DNA of 64,000 nucleotides. Origin: Algoriella xinjiangensis. GTDB lineage: Bacteria > Bacteroidota > Bacteroidia > Flavobacteriales > Weeksellaceae. The DNA lies in assembly GCF_900115015.1 (NCBI RefSeq), contig NZ_FOUZ01000005.1, positions 177,035 through 241,034 of the forward strand, given 5' to 3'. A program made the position numbers and the translations under genes. This document shows positions 19,021-28,577 of this stretch, piece by piece (within the stretch, counting starts at the first letter, position 1; every line of letters starts with the position of its first letter). The notes beneath the pieces were generated by a model. That model was not told the origin of the DNA, made no database searches, and worked only from the letters and a program-made list of their open reading frames with translations.

Positions 19021-20013
19021 ATGACTATTTTAAATTTCATCAAACCTGACAAAGTAATCTTAGTAGAATCTGATTCTAAATTTGGACAATTTGAATTTCG
19101 TCCTTTAGAGCCAGGATACGGGATTACAGTTGGAAATGCTCTACGTAGAGTATTACTTTCTTCTTTAGAAGGATACGCAATCACTTCGATCAAGATTGAA
19201 GGTGTTGAGCACGAATTTTCAACTATTCCAGGAGTAGTGGAAGATGTTACAGAGATCATTTTAAATCTGAAAAAGGTTCGTTTTAAGAAACAAATTGATG
19301 AATCAGATGCTGAAACTGTAACTGCTACTATCTCAGGGCAAGATCAATTAACAGCAGGTGATTTAGGGAAATTTATTTCTGGATTCCAAGTTTTAAACCC
19401 TGAATTAGTAATCGCTAACTTAGACTCAAAAGTTAATGTGACTATCACATTTACAATTGATAAAGGTAGAGGATACGTACCAGCTGAAGAGAATAAAAAG
19501 GCTTCTGCGCCAATTGGTACTATAGCAATTGATTCAATTTACACTCCTATAAAGAATGTAAAATATGCAATTGAAAACTATCGTGTAGAACAAAAAACTG
19601 ATTACGAAAAATTAGTTTTTGAAATTACGACAGATGGGTCTATAACTCCACAAGATGCATTAACTGAAGCAGCTAAAATCTTAATTCACCACTTTATGTT
19701 GTTTTCTGATGAAAGAATTACTCTTGAAGCAGAAGAAGTAGCATCTGGTGAAACTTATGACGAAGAAGCTTTACACATGCGCCAATTATTGAAAACTAAA
19801 TTGGTTGACATGGATTTATCAGTAAGAGCATTAAATTGTTTAAAAGCAGCAGAAGTTGAAACATTAGGCGAATTAGTTTCTTTCGCTAAGTCTGACTTAA
19901 TGAAATTCAGAAACTTCGGTAAGAAATCTCTTACAGAATTAGAAGAATTGGTGGACAGCAAAGGTTTAAACTTTGGTATGGACATCGTAAAATATAAGTT
20001 AGACGTAGAATAA
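19021..20013 (+). CDS. rpoA: DNA-directed RNA polymerase subunit alpha
   Basis: The 330 residues comprise an N-terminal assembly domain (about 1-230, with [20 protein letters not shown]) and a C-terminal DNA- and activator-binding domain (about 250-330, [20 protein letters not shown] and so on). It is full length. It lies between rpsD and rplQ, the universal arrangement. Confidence 0.99.
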   Translation: MTILNFIKPDKVILVESDSKFGQFEFRPLEPGYGITVGNALRRVLLSSLEGYAITSIKIEGVEHEFSTIPGVVEDVTEIILNLKKVRFKKQIDESDAETVTATISGQDQLTAGDLGKFISGFQVLNPELVIANLDSKVNVTITFTIDKGRGYVPAEENKKASAPIGTIAIDSIYTPIKNVKYAIENYRVEQKTDYEKLVFEITTDGSITPQDALTEAAKILIHHFMLFSDERITLEAEEVASGETYDEEALHMRQLLKTKLVDMDLSVRALNCLKAAEVETLGELVSFAKSDLMKFRNFGKKSLTELEELVDSKGLNFGMDIVKYKLDVE

Positions 20014-20025
20014 TTTTATTAAAAA

Positions 20026-20496
20026 ATGAGACACGGAAAAAAATTTAACCATTTAGGTAGAACTGCCTCTCATAGAAGAGCTTTATTATCTAATTTAGCT
20101 ATAGCATTGATTACTCACAAGAGAATCAATACATCAGTAGCAAAGGCTAAAGCATTACAAAAATATGTAGAGCCTTTATTGACAAAGTCTAAAGTAGACG
20201 ATACTAACAACCGTCGCGTTGTATTTTCATACTTACAAGATAAAGAAGCTATCACTGAATTATTCAGAACAGTAGCTCCTAAAATTGCTGACCGCCCAGG
20301 TGGATACACTCGTATTATCAAAACTGGTTTCCGTTTAGGAGATAGTGCTGATATGGCAATGATCGAATTAGTAGATTTCAATGATATCTATACTAATGCG
20401 AAAGTAGAGAAAAAAGCAACTACACGTCGTGGTAAAAAAGTAAAAACAGAAGATGCTGCTGATGCAACAGAAACTGTAAGTACTGAAGAAGCATAA
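20026..20496 (+). CDS. rplQ: 50S ribosomal protein L17
   Basis: The first 125 or so residues match L17 ([40 protein letters not shown]). A C-terminal tail of about 30 residues, basic then acidic ([13 protein letters not shown], then [15 protein letters not shown]), makes it longer than E. coli L17, as is common in this phylum. It is the last gene of the cluster before a terminator. Confidence 0.98.
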   Translation: MRHGKKFNHLGRTASHRRALLSNLAIALITHKRINTSVAKAKALQKYVEPLLTKSKVDDTNNRRVVFSYLQDKEAITELFRTVAPKIADRPGGYTRIIKTGFRLGDSADMAMIELVDFNDIYTNAKVEKKATTRRGKKVKTEDAADATETVSTEEA

Positions 20497-20515
20497 TCTT
20501 ATAATGATTATATAT

Positions 20516-20547
20516 AAAAAAGCTCCCAATTTTGGGAGCTTTTTTTA
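20516..20547. terminator. bidirectional terminator between rplQ and the T9SS cargo gene
   Basis: A near-perfect palindrome (AAGCTCCCAA / TTGGGAGCTT) is flanked by A and T runs, so it can stop both rplQ transcription and the convergent gene ending at 20545. Confidence 0.92.
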
Positions 20548-21474
20548 TTTCTTGATTATTTTTCGATTAATGGTTTTTCCATCTTTCAATATAATTTTTA
20601 CAATATAAATACCTGCTTGTAGATTATTTGTTTCAATTTTATTGGTTACGTTATTTTCTTTTAAAATAACTTGTCCTAATGTATTGATGATTTCTATAGA
20701 AGATATTTGATTCTGAAAGTTTGCATCAATTCCTAAATAATCTTTTATAGGATTAGGGTATATTTTTAGTTCTTGTTGATTAATATTATTTGTAGTAAGA
20801 TTATCAGAAGTAATTTTAAAATTATCATAATATGCATCACCACCATAATTATTATGCAGCATAGTGAATCCATTAATATTCATTTTTGTGAAATTACTTC
20901 CAGTATAAACTAGTTTTGAGTTTAGATAATATTTAATATCATTTTCAGAAACTTCAATTTTAAAATTATTCCATTTATTAATTGGCCAATCTTTTGCGTC
21001 ATCTGCATAATCAAATCCATAATTGATATCTTTTACAACATATAAATAACCTCTATTTTCCATTCCGAAACCAGCAACAGGATAAAATTCGTCAGTTTCT
21101 GTATTTATTGTATATAAAGTAAACTCAAAATCAGCACCGTTTCTTTTATTTACATAGGCATCAAATGTTATGGTAAAATTTTTATAATCGACAGGTTTTT
21201 CAAAAGCTTTAGAAGCTCCCATAATAGGAAACCATTGATCACCATAATCTGTTTGATCACCATTTTTAAAAGAGTACATACCATCACTTGCTAACTCATT
21301 TGTTACAATTTGATTGTTTATTATTTTTCCATCACCAGCTTCACTAACTTCCCAACCATTTTGTTTGTTTAAGTTTCCTAGTACATAGCCTTCAGAAGTC
21401 TCGAAGGAATATATTTGTTGCGCTTGCGTAGTAGTAATACTTGCAATAAATAAAAGTGTATAAATTTTCTTCAT
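20545..21474 (-). CDS. secreted protein with T9SS type A sorting domain
   Basis: The 309-residue product starts with a signal peptide (MKKIYTLLFIASITTTQAQQ). The body (about 20-225) is beta-rich with features of a concanavalin-like or carbohydrate-binding jelly roll (FTITFDAYVNKRNGADFEFT, DAYYDNFKI). The C-terminus (about 237-309, LKIYPNPIKDYLGI through LQAGIYIVKIILKDG and RKIIKK) is a Por-secretion type A sorting domain. It should pass through Sec and then the type IX secretion system to the surface or medium. The ligand is unknown. It is a single-gene unit between the rplQ terminator and the maeB terminator. Confidence 0.88.
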   Translation of the reverse strand: MKKIYTLLFIASITTTQAQQIYSFETSEGYVLGNLNKQNGWEVSEAGDGKIINNQIVTNELASDGMYSFKNGDQTDYGDQWFPIMGASKAFEKPVDYKNFTITFDAYVNKRNGADFEFTLYTINTETDEFYPVAGFGMENRGYLYVVKDINYGFDYADDAKDWPINKWNNFKIEVSENDIKYYLNSKLVYTGSNFTKMNINGFTMLHNNYGGDAYYDNFKITSDNLTTNNINQQELKIYPNPIKDYLGIDANFQNQISSIEIINTLGQVILKENNVTNKIETNNLQAGIYIVKIILKDGKTINRKIIKK

Positions 21475-21506
21475 ATTATCATGTTTATAATTATAAGCAA
21501 TATAAC

Positions 21507-21540
21507 AAAAAAAAACTCTGACTTTTTAAATCAGAGTTTT
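21507..21540 (-). terminator. terminator of the malic enzyme gene
   Basis: AAACTCTGA (21513-21521) pairs with TCAGAGTTT (21531-21539). On the minus strand the stem is followed by a long T run, immediately downstream of the maeB stop at 21568. Confidence 0.82.
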
Positions 21541-21567
21541 AGAGAAGTATTTTATAACGATACTATT

Positions 21568-23832
21568 TTAATCATGTTGTTGCGCATCAATCACAGCAAT
21601 AGTAACCATGTTTACGATTTCGCGAACAGTACTATCCAATTGTAATAAATGAATTGGTTTTTTCATTCCAATTAAAATTGGTCCAACCGCTTCTATATTT
21701 CCTAATTCTTGTAATAATTTGTACGAAATATTCGCCGATTCTAAATTAGGGAAAACAAGGGTATTTGCATACGATCCACTTAATTTACTGAAAGGGAAAT
21801 TGCTTTTCAGCTTTTCCTTATTTACAGCAAAATTCGCTTGTATATCTCCATCAACAATAATTTCTGGATGATTTTTGTGAATGTATTTTACAGCTTGTTG
21901 AACTTTCTCAACAGTTTCTCCTTTATTCGATCCGAAGTTAGAATATGATAACAAAGCAATTTTAGGCTCTATTTTAAACTTTTTGATGGTCTCATTAAAC
22001 TGAAGCGTAATGTTAACCAAATCGTCTGCACTTGGGTTTAAATTAACCGTTGTATCGCCTAAGAAAATAGGTCCTTTTTCGGTTAACATCATATACATAC
22101 TCGCAACTTTCATTCCTTCTTCTGCACCAATTAATTCTAATGCTGGACGAATTGCTTGCGAATAGTTTTTTGTCATTCCCGAAATCATTGTATCGGCATA
22201 ACCAAACTCAACCATACAAGATCCAAAATAATTGCGATCTCTTAGTAGTTTTTTAGCATCAGAAAGCGAAACACCTTTGCGAGCTCTCTTATTATAGATG
22301 AACTCTACAAATTGGTTGTAACGGTCTGAATCTTCTTCGGTACTTGGATCAACAATTTCTACATCTTCTAAATCCAACATATAATCTTTAATCATTTGTT
22401 GAATTTTAGATTTTTTACCTAAAATTACTGGAATTCCAATTTTTTCTTCTTTTACAATTTGCGCCGCTCTCAAAATTTCGAAACGATCACCTTCTGCAAA
22501 CAATACACGTTTTGGATTAGATTTAGCCGTTTGCGTCAAATTACGCATAATCGTACTTTCTTTTCCGATACGTTTAATTAATGATGTTTTATATTCTTCG
22601 AAATCTGTAATAATATTTTTAGCAACACCTGTTTCTATCGCTGCTTTTGCAACAGCCGCAGAAACTTCTGGTAATAAACGTGGATCATTTGGTTTTGGAA
22701 TGATGTAATCTTTTCCAAATTTTAATGAATGATTATTATACGCTTGCGTCACAACTTCTGGAACTGGTTGTTTTGCTAATTCTGCAATTGCACGAACCGC
22801 AGCAATTTTCATTTCCTCATTAATTGTTGTCGAACGTACATCTAAAGCACCTCTAAAAATATAAGGAAAACCTAAAACATTATTCACCTGATTTGGATAA
22901 TCAGAACGTCCAGTTCCCATAATAATATCTTCGCGAGTACCAACAGCCAATTCGTATGCAATTTCTGGATTTGGATTTGCCATGGCTAAAACGATAGGAT
23001 CTTTCGCCATTGTTTTTAGCATTTCTGCCGTTAAAACATCAGCTGCCGATAAACCAATAAAAACATCCGCGTCTTTTACAGCATCAGCCAAAGTAGAAAT
23101 ATCACGATCTGTTGCCCATTCGGCTTTAGAAGGATCAAGATTGTCACGATCAGCACGGATAACACCTTTACTGTCTAACATCACGATATTTTCTTTTTTC
23201 GCTCCAACCGAAATATACATTCCAGTACAAGAAATTGCCGCAGCACCAGCACCGTTAACTACGATTTTAACAGTCGAAATATCTTTTTCTTGTAATTCGC
23301 AAGCATTGATTAATGCTGCACCAGAAATAATTGCTGTTCCGTGTTGATCATCGTGCATCACAGGAATATTCATTTCTGCTTTTAGACGTTTTTCAATCTC
23401 GAAACATTCGGGTGCTTTTATATCTTCTAAATTAATTCCACCAAAAGTTGGCTCTAAAGCTTTTACGATGTTAATAAACTCATCTACATTTTTAGTGTCT
23501 AATTCGATATCAAAAACATCAATGTCAGCAAATATTTTAAATAAAAGACCTTTACCTTCCATCACAGGTTTAGAAGCCAGCGCACCAATATCTCCTAATC
23601 CTAAAACAGCGGTACCGTTACTAATTACTGCAACCAAATTACCTTTCGCAGTATATTTATAGGCATTTTCGGGATCCTTCTCAATTTCTAAACACGGCTC
23701 TGCAACACCTGGCGAATAAGCAAGTGATAAATCTCTTTGCGTATTCGTAGGTTTTGTAGGAATTACCTCAATTTTACCTGGTTTTCCCATTGAGTGGTAA
23801 TTCAATGCATCTTTCTTGCGATTGTCATTCAT
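21568..23832 (-). CDS. maeB: NADP-dependent malic enzyme (malic enzyme-phosphotransacetylase fusion)
   Basis: The protein decarboxylates malate to pyruvate with NADP. Domains: malic N-terminal (about 15-150, with DLSLAYSPGVAEPC), NAD-binding (about 165-400, with VVNGAGAAAISC and MANPNPEIAY), then a phosphate acetyl/butyryltransferase-like domain (about 430-754, with RVLFAEGDRFEILRAAQIV), which is regulatory rather than catalytic in E. coli MaeB. An ATG at 23889 would add 19 residues, but MNDNRKKDALNYHSMGKPGK matches the family start, so 23832 is preferred (754 residues). It is monocistronic, with its own terminator. Confidence 0.95.
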   Translation of the reverse strand: MNDNRKKDALNYHSMGKPGKIEVIPTKPTNTQRDLSLAYSPGVAEPCLEIEKDPENAYKYTAKGNLVAVISNGTAVLGLGDIGALASKPVMEGKGLLFKIFADIDVFDIELDTKNVDEFINIVKALEPTFGGINLEDIKAPECFEIEKRLKAEMNIPVMHDDQHGTAIISGAALINACELQEKDISTVKIVVNGAGAAAISCTGMYISVGAKKENIVMLDSKGVIRADRDNLDPSKAEWATDRDISTLADAVKDADVFIGLSAADVLTAEMLKTMAKDPIVLAMANPNPEIAYELAVGTREDIIMGTGRSDYPNQVNNVLGFPYIFRGALDVRSTTINEEMKIAAVRAIAELAKQPVPEVVTQAYNNHSLKFGKDYIIPKPNDPRLLPEVSAAVAKAAIETGVAKNIITDFEEYKTSLIKRIGKESTIMRNLTQTAKSNPKRVLFAEGDRFEILRAAQIVKEEKIGIPVILGKKSKIQQMIKDYMLDLEDVEIVDPSTEEDSDRYNQFVEFIYNKRARKGVSLSDAKKLLRDRNYFGSCMVEFGYADTMISGMTKNYSQAIRPALELIGAEEGMKVASMYMMLTEKGPIFLGDTTVNLNPSADDLVNITLQFNETIKKFKIEPKIALLSYSNFGSNKGETVEKVQQAVKYIHKNHPEIIVDGDIQANFAVNKEKLKSNFPFSKLSGSYANTLVFPNLESANISYKLLQELGNIEAVGPILIGMKKPIHLLQLDSTVREIVNMVTIAVIDAQQHD

Positions 23833-23931
23833 TGTTTTGTGATTTATATTTTTTCCAAGATTAAATTTAGGTAAAAAATAATCAATCAACTTATGATGAA
23901 TGTTAGATTTTGATATTTTTAGAGAAGTTTT

Positions 23932-23979
23932 TTTATCAACTTAAAGATTTAGCCTATCTAAAATTATCGAGTTGATAAA
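23932..23979. repeat. nested inverted repeat between maeB and the receptor gene
   Basis: TTTATCAACT (23932-23941) and AGTTGATAAA (23970-23979) are perfect 10-bp arms. Between them lies a second hairpin TTTAG-CCTAT-CTAAA. On the minus strand the structure is not followed by T residues, so it is not a normal terminator. It could be the 3' end of the receptor mRNA, a maeB leader structure or a protein-binding dyad. Confidence 0.5.
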
Positions 23980-23984
23980 TTTCA

Positions 23985-26609
23985 CTAAAAATTAAAACGT
24001 GTTGTTAACATAATTTGTGTTGGACGAAGTTGATAAACAAAACGTTGTTCGTTGTTTGCTGAAAACGAGTTTTGAGAAAAATATTTTTCGTTAAATAAAT
24101 TGTAAGCACTCAATTCAAAATCAATTTTCTTTTTAGAAAGTGAATAACGATACATTAAATCGCCAAATGTTGAATTCGGATTTAATTTTTTATCCTCATT
24201 CAAATAAAAATCTACATTAAATTTGATATAATGTTTTTCTGCAAGAAAAAAATGCAACGCAATTTGATGAGTTTGATTGGTAATTGTACGCGCTTTTGTT
24301 TCTGATAATTTGTTTTGATAATTTGTAATCAAATAATTGTATTCTAACGTTGTCCAACTTAATAATCTAAAAGAAGTTTCGAATTTAGAAGTTAGTATAT
24401 TGTTGTTTACTTCGGCCAAATTATTATTTAATAATTGATCATATTTAGTAAAATTATAACCTCCAGATAAATTAAAAGTTGTCTTTATTTTTGAGAAATA
24501 TTGACTGATTTTTGCGTTTAAAGAATGTGTTTTTCTATGATTTTCATTTTCTAAAACCTCAAGAATTGTACTTGCATCAGCATTGTATTTATAATTGTAC
24601 AACAAGTTATTTTCGTTCCAATTATACGAATAACCAAAATTTATAAATAAAGATTTTATTGGGTTTCTATACTCAAATCGAAGTGATGAACTCCATTTTT
24701 TAACTTCGTTAAAATTTGCATCATTTTGTTGTATCGAATTGTATTTATACAAAATAAAACCTTGATGTAAACTTGTTAAACTACCTAAATCGTTCGAAAA
24801 ATTATGTGAAGTAGAAACTTTCCAGAACTTTGCAAAATCAATTGTTAGATTAAACTTTGGTTCGATATAAAAACGACTGTATGATTTTTTAATTTCGAAT
24901 GATTGATTTGATAAATTATACCATTGCAAAGGCATTCCAAAAGTAGCATTTAGACTATTTTTTTTATATGAAAATTTATTTTCGAGATATGGATTAAAAG
25001 TAGACCAACGTGTATTGTTTCTAAAAGTCGAATTTATTGTTTCATTATCCGCCAACAAATCGCTTGTCATCGTGTGATTGGTATATTTGACACCAACTTT
25101 TGATTGTAAAGTAAATTGTTTTAAACCTTTCGAAAATTCGATAAAATTATTGGTTGTAAATTTATTAAAACTAATTTCTTGAAAAGCATCGTTGTATGGT
25201 TTTCCTTGATTGATAAAATCTGAAAAAACTCCTGGCGTTATGGCTAAATTTTCGTGATATTCTTTGTACGCAATCGTAGAACGAAAAGTTAATAATTGCT
25301 GACCAATTTTTCGAATTGTGTTAAATTGATTCGAAAATTCTTTGTTTGGTTTTGTTAGATTTTGTTGAATTAATTGATCATTTTGAATTAAATTACCTTT
25401 AGTATTATTCCAATCTCCTTTAAATTCTACAATGTTTTCCAAATAATTTACAGCACTATTTCTAAGCAAAGTTGCTTTTATATTTAGATTTTCTGTTTGC
25501 AGATAATTTTGTTTTTTTTCGTTGAGAAATATATCACCAGTTGGTAAAAAATATTGCGTATTTGTTTCGCCAAAACGTTTTTGATAATCGTTGAGATAAG
25601 ATAAATTTAGACGTAAATCTAATTCTTTTTTTATTTTAAAAAGATGATTCCAAGTTCCTAAATTTATACTATTATCTAACCAACGTTCGCTATTAAAATC
25701 TGGAGTTTGAAGTGTAGAAATTGATAACCAACCTTCATTCGAAAATTTTTCAGACTCGTTTAATAAATCATCTAAAGTCAATGTTTTTAATTGTCTACTA
25801 ATATCATTTCCTCTGTTATTACCTTGATAAGAACCTGTCATTTGTTGCTTTTTAGTAAACAACATTGGCGTAATATTGGCTTGATACAACATTGGCGAAG
25901 CACCAAAACCAAGCTCAGCTTTTCCGGAGTAAGTAATTTTGTTTTTTAGTTTGATATTTAATGCAGCTTTAGGACTATAGACCAAACTATCTAAAATTTT
26001 GATTGGTTGGTGGTTTTCTAAAATCTGAACTTTATCTACAGCATCTGCCGAAAGATTTTCGTTTGCCAAGACATATTTTCCACCAAGCAAATCCATGCCT
26101 TCAATATAATATTTGTTGATTGGTTCGCCTTGGTATAAAATTCGACCAGAAGTTTCAATTTCTATTCCAGGCATTTTTTTGATAACATCTGCAATAGAAC
26201 GGTCTTTGATATCTTTAAAATTACTAACATCATAAGCAATTGTATCACCTTTTTTTCGAATTGGAGATTCTTTCAATTTTACTTCTTTCAACTCAATTGC
26301 TTTTTCTTGCAATGTGAAATCAAAATTAGAAGCTGATTGATTTGCTAAGTCTGATGTAAAAGCATAATTCATCGCACGAACTTTAATTTCATAGGTTTCG
26401 TGCGATGGACTATCTATTTTTAAGGTATATTTTCCGTCTGCTTTGGTAATAAAATAAGCCAATGTTTCGTCTGTAGTACTAGGCGAAATTGTAACATTAG
26501 CACCAGAAATGGGTTTACCATCTTCATTTTTTACAACTCCAGAAATAGTAAGTTGTGCAAAAATAAAGTGTGATAGTAGAATGAAAAGTAGAGTTAATTT
26601 ATATTTCAA
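23985..26609 (-). CDS. TonB-dependent receptor-like outer-membrane barrel with carboxypeptidase-regulatory-like domain
   Basis: The 874-residue protein has a signal peptide (MKYKLTLLFILLSHFIFAQ), a CarboxypepD_reg-like beta-sandwich (about 20-108), a plug-like domain (about 115-230, KKMPGIEIETSGRILYQGEP, with LENHQPIKILDSLVYSPKAA) and a long beta-barrel ending in Phe. It belongs to the outer-membrane beta-barrel group often found beside GLPGLI genes. It starts 5 bp after the GLPGLI gene ending at 26615, so they are co-transcribed. The substrate is unknown; no SusD partner is present. Confidence 0.85.
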   Translation of the reverse strand: MKYKLTLLFILLSHFIFAQLTISGVVKNEDGKPISGANVTISPSTTDETLAYFITKADGKYTLKIDSPSHETYEIKVRAMNYAFTSDLANQSASNFDFTLQEKAIELKEVKLKESPIRKKGDTIAYDVSNFKDIKDRSIADVIKKMPGIEIETSGRILYQGEPINKYYIEGMDLLGGKYVLANENLSADAVDKVQILENHQPIKILDSLVYSPKAALNIKLKNKITYSGKAELGFGASPMLYQANITPMLFTKKQQMTGSYQGNNRGNDISRQLKTLTLDDLLNESEKFSNEGWLSISTLQTPDFNSERWLDNSINLGTWNHLFKIKKELDLRLNLSYLNDYQKRFGETNTQYFLPTGDIFLNEKKQNYLQTENLNIKATLLRNSAVNYLENIVEFKGDWNNTKGNLIQNDQLIQQNLTKPNKEFSNQFNTIRKIGQQLLTFRSTIAYKEYHENLAITPGVFSDFINQGKPYNDAFQEISFNKFTTNNFIEFSKGLKQFTLQSKVGVKYTNHTMTSDLLADNETINSTFRNNTRWSTFNPYLENKFSYKKNSLNATFGMPLQWYNLSNQSFEIKKSYSRFYIEPKFNLTIDFAKFWKVSTSHNFSNDLGSLTSLHQGFILYKYNSIQQNDANFNEVKKWSSSLRFEYRNPIKSLFINFGYSYNWNENNLLYNYKYNADASTILEVLENENHRKTHSLNAKISQYFSKIKTTFNLSGGYNFTKYDQLLNNNLAEVNNNILTSKFETSFRLLSWTTLEYNYLITNYQNKLSETKARTITNQTHQIALHFFLAEKHYIKFNVDFYLNEDKKLNPNSTFGDLMYRYSLSKKKIDFELSAYNLFNEKYFSQNSFSANNEQRFVYQLRPTQIMLTTRFNF

Positions 26610-26614
26610 ATTCT

Positions 26615-27403
26615 TTATTCTAGTTCTATTGGGGTATTTCTATACTTATTTTTTTCTTTGTAAGATCGATCATATTTATCATAAGCTTCTTCAGAAAGTT
26701 TAATTTTATCATTCATTATTAAAATTGAAGGCTTATCTTTTATTTTAGCTTCAAGTTTTTTTATTTCTGTATAATCAACTTCTTTATAATTAGATTGATT
26801 GAATATTTTATAATCAAAATCGTTAGTTAATTTTGTAATTGTAACCGCTTTGAATTCATAATTTCTATTAGAATCATAAATTTCTAATATTAACCCAGGT
26901 AAACCATTAAATTTATAAGGACCTTCAGAAATAGGTATTTCATCAGTATAAAAAGCAATATAATCTCTTCCTTTAAATTTTGTTTTAGCACTTTTACATT
27001 TATAGCCCAATATATCTTTTGTTTCTTTTGTTAAATCCCATTTTAGATCTAAATTTTCGTTAAGAATAAAACGATATACATTATAATTTATGTAATTAAT
27101 AATTTTATTATTTTTTTTGACGATTGTATTTTTGAATAATGATTTATTAAGAATAAATAAATTATTAGGATTTCTTGAATTTAAAATAGAATCTTTTAAA
27201 TATTCTGTTTCAGAATTGAATATAGATCTATCTTTTAAGATAGTTAGATAAAATAAATCATACTCTTTTTTATTTAAATGTATAGAATCAGGCGAGTATT
27301 CTAAATTATAAGAGACACGAATACTTTGCTCCTTATTAATTTTGGATTGGGCTAAACAAAATATTGAGCTAAATAATAGAGTTATAAAAATATTTTTTTT
27401 CAT
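26615..27403 (-). CDS. GLPGLI family protein
   Basis: The 262-residue secreted protein (signal peptide MKKNIFITLLFSSIFCLAQ) contains the family signature YKFNGLPGLILEIYD preceded by a DYIAFYTDEIPISEGP block, where the GLPGLI name motif is exact. GLPGLI proteins (TIGR01200) occur in Bacteroidota and have no firm function. It ends 5 bp before the receptor-like barrel, which suggests a periplasmic partner role. A second, interrupted GLPGLI gene lies just upstream, so this is a tandem duplication. Confidence 0.9.
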   Translation of the reverse strand: MKKNIFITLLFSSIFCLAQSKINKEQSIRVSYNLEYSPDSIHLNKKEYDLFYLTILKDRSIFNSETEYLKDSILNSRNPNNLFILNKSLFKNTIVKKNNKIINYINYNVYRFILNENLDLKWDLTKETKDILGYKCKSAKTKFKGRDYIAFYTDEIPISEGPYKFNGLPGLILEIYDSNRNYEFKAVTITKLTNDFDYKIFNQSNYKEVDYTEIKKLEAKIKDKPSILIMNDKIKLSEEAYDKYDRSYKEKNKYRNTPIELE

Positions 27404-27519
27404 AATTGTGTATTCAAAATGAGGATTAGATATTAATACTCATAAAAAAAAATAGTATTAACACATTGTTTAAAATTAACAATATATCTAAATTAGAAAT
27501 AAAATTCGGATTAAAAAGT

Positions 27520-28365
27520 TTATTTTAATTCTATCGGATTATAAGGCATTTCTTTTCCTATTATTGGTTTTCCATTAGCATCTATTGCTTGACCACTCAG
27601 TCTTACAGCAGCATTTGCATAATAATTTTTTTCTGCCGTCATAAATTCTGCTTTTGAAACTAGAATTTCATCTTTGTTAGTTTTTGCTAAATAAATTTGT
27701 TGCGGATCCTGATTAATTGCTTTTACTGTAAAATGATAATGATTTTTTTCATCATATATTTCTAAGATTAAACCTGGTAAACCGTTGAATTTATACGGAC
27801 CAAATTGAATTGGAATTTCTTCTGCATACCAAGCTGTCCAATTTCTACCTCCATATTCTACAGTTGCTTTTTTTGTTTGATAACCCAAAATTTCTTTTGA
27901 TTCATTTTTCATCTTCCAATCAAAATTTGGTGTTATTTCATTGTAAGCAAAATGTTTTCCTTCTATATTATCTGTATAAGAAAATTGGTTAGTTAACTTG
28001 TTTAGAATAAGCTGATATTTAAAAGCAGCTTTAAAATCTATTGCCAAAAGCAGATTAATCTCATTCGTGTTGACGGTAGCTTGATGACTTAATTTTTAAT
28101 TAATAGAATCTTTTTTTAAGCTAGAAACATCTATAAATTTATTGTAGTTTTTACCTACTTGTAAAATAGCTGTTCCTGCTTTTACTTTTTCAGGCTGTTT
28201 TATATTTTTAACTATTGTATAATCGTAATAAATATTAAAACTTGATAACTCATAATCTATTTGCGAATAATCTGGCGCATTAATAGTAATATTTGTTTTT
28301 ATAGATGGTTGAGAAAAAACATTAGTTGTAATAAGAATTAGCGTCAGAAATAGTATATTCTTCAT
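27520..28365 (-). pseudogene. GLPGLI family gene interrupted by an in-frame TAA
   Basis: Reading from ATG 28365 gives a signal peptide (MKNILFLTLILITTNVFSQ) and 89 residues ending KKDSIN at TAA (28098-28096). The same frame continues without a further stop to 27520 and encodes the rest of a GLPGLI protein, with EYGGRNWTAWYAEEIPIQFG, then GPYKFNGLPGLILEIYD and C-terminal YNPIELK. The joined length, 280 residues, is normal for the family. One nonsense change (for example CAA to TAA) explains the break. The downstream part lacks its own signal peptide, so re-initiation would not yield a secreted protein. Confidence 0.8.
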
Positions 28366-28518
28366 ATAGTTAATTTTAGGTGTAATTAATTTTATTTTTT
28401 AAAAGATTGTATATATTTATTATCTCTATTTTGATATAAACTACTAACAATAAATATAATAAAAAAACAATAAATTAAAATAGAAAATTAAATGATTGAC
28501 AGAAAAATTTTAAATAAA
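28366..28518. other. AT-rich intergenic stretch, no feature recognised
   Basis: This is the upstream side of the interrupted GLPGLI gene. It is very AT-rich, and I find no minus-strand -7 element matching the consensus and no open frame of note. Confidence 0.4.
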
Positions 28519-28553
28519 AAAATCGTTTAAAACCAAAATAGTTAAAAACGATT
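28519..28553 (-). terminator. terminator of the lipoprotein-DUF4834-YfhO-glycosyltransferase operon
   Basis: AATCGTTT (28521-28528) and AAACGATT (28546-28553) form an 8-bp stem. On the minus strand the T run follows the stem, just after the glycosyltransferase stop at 28578. Confidence 0.7.
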
Positions 28554-28577
28554 ATATATTTTTTGAATAAAATGATG

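Noticed and set aside
22982..23347. Plus-strand open frame of 121 codons
   Set aside because: It is antisense to the malic enzyme gene, with no domain and no promoter.
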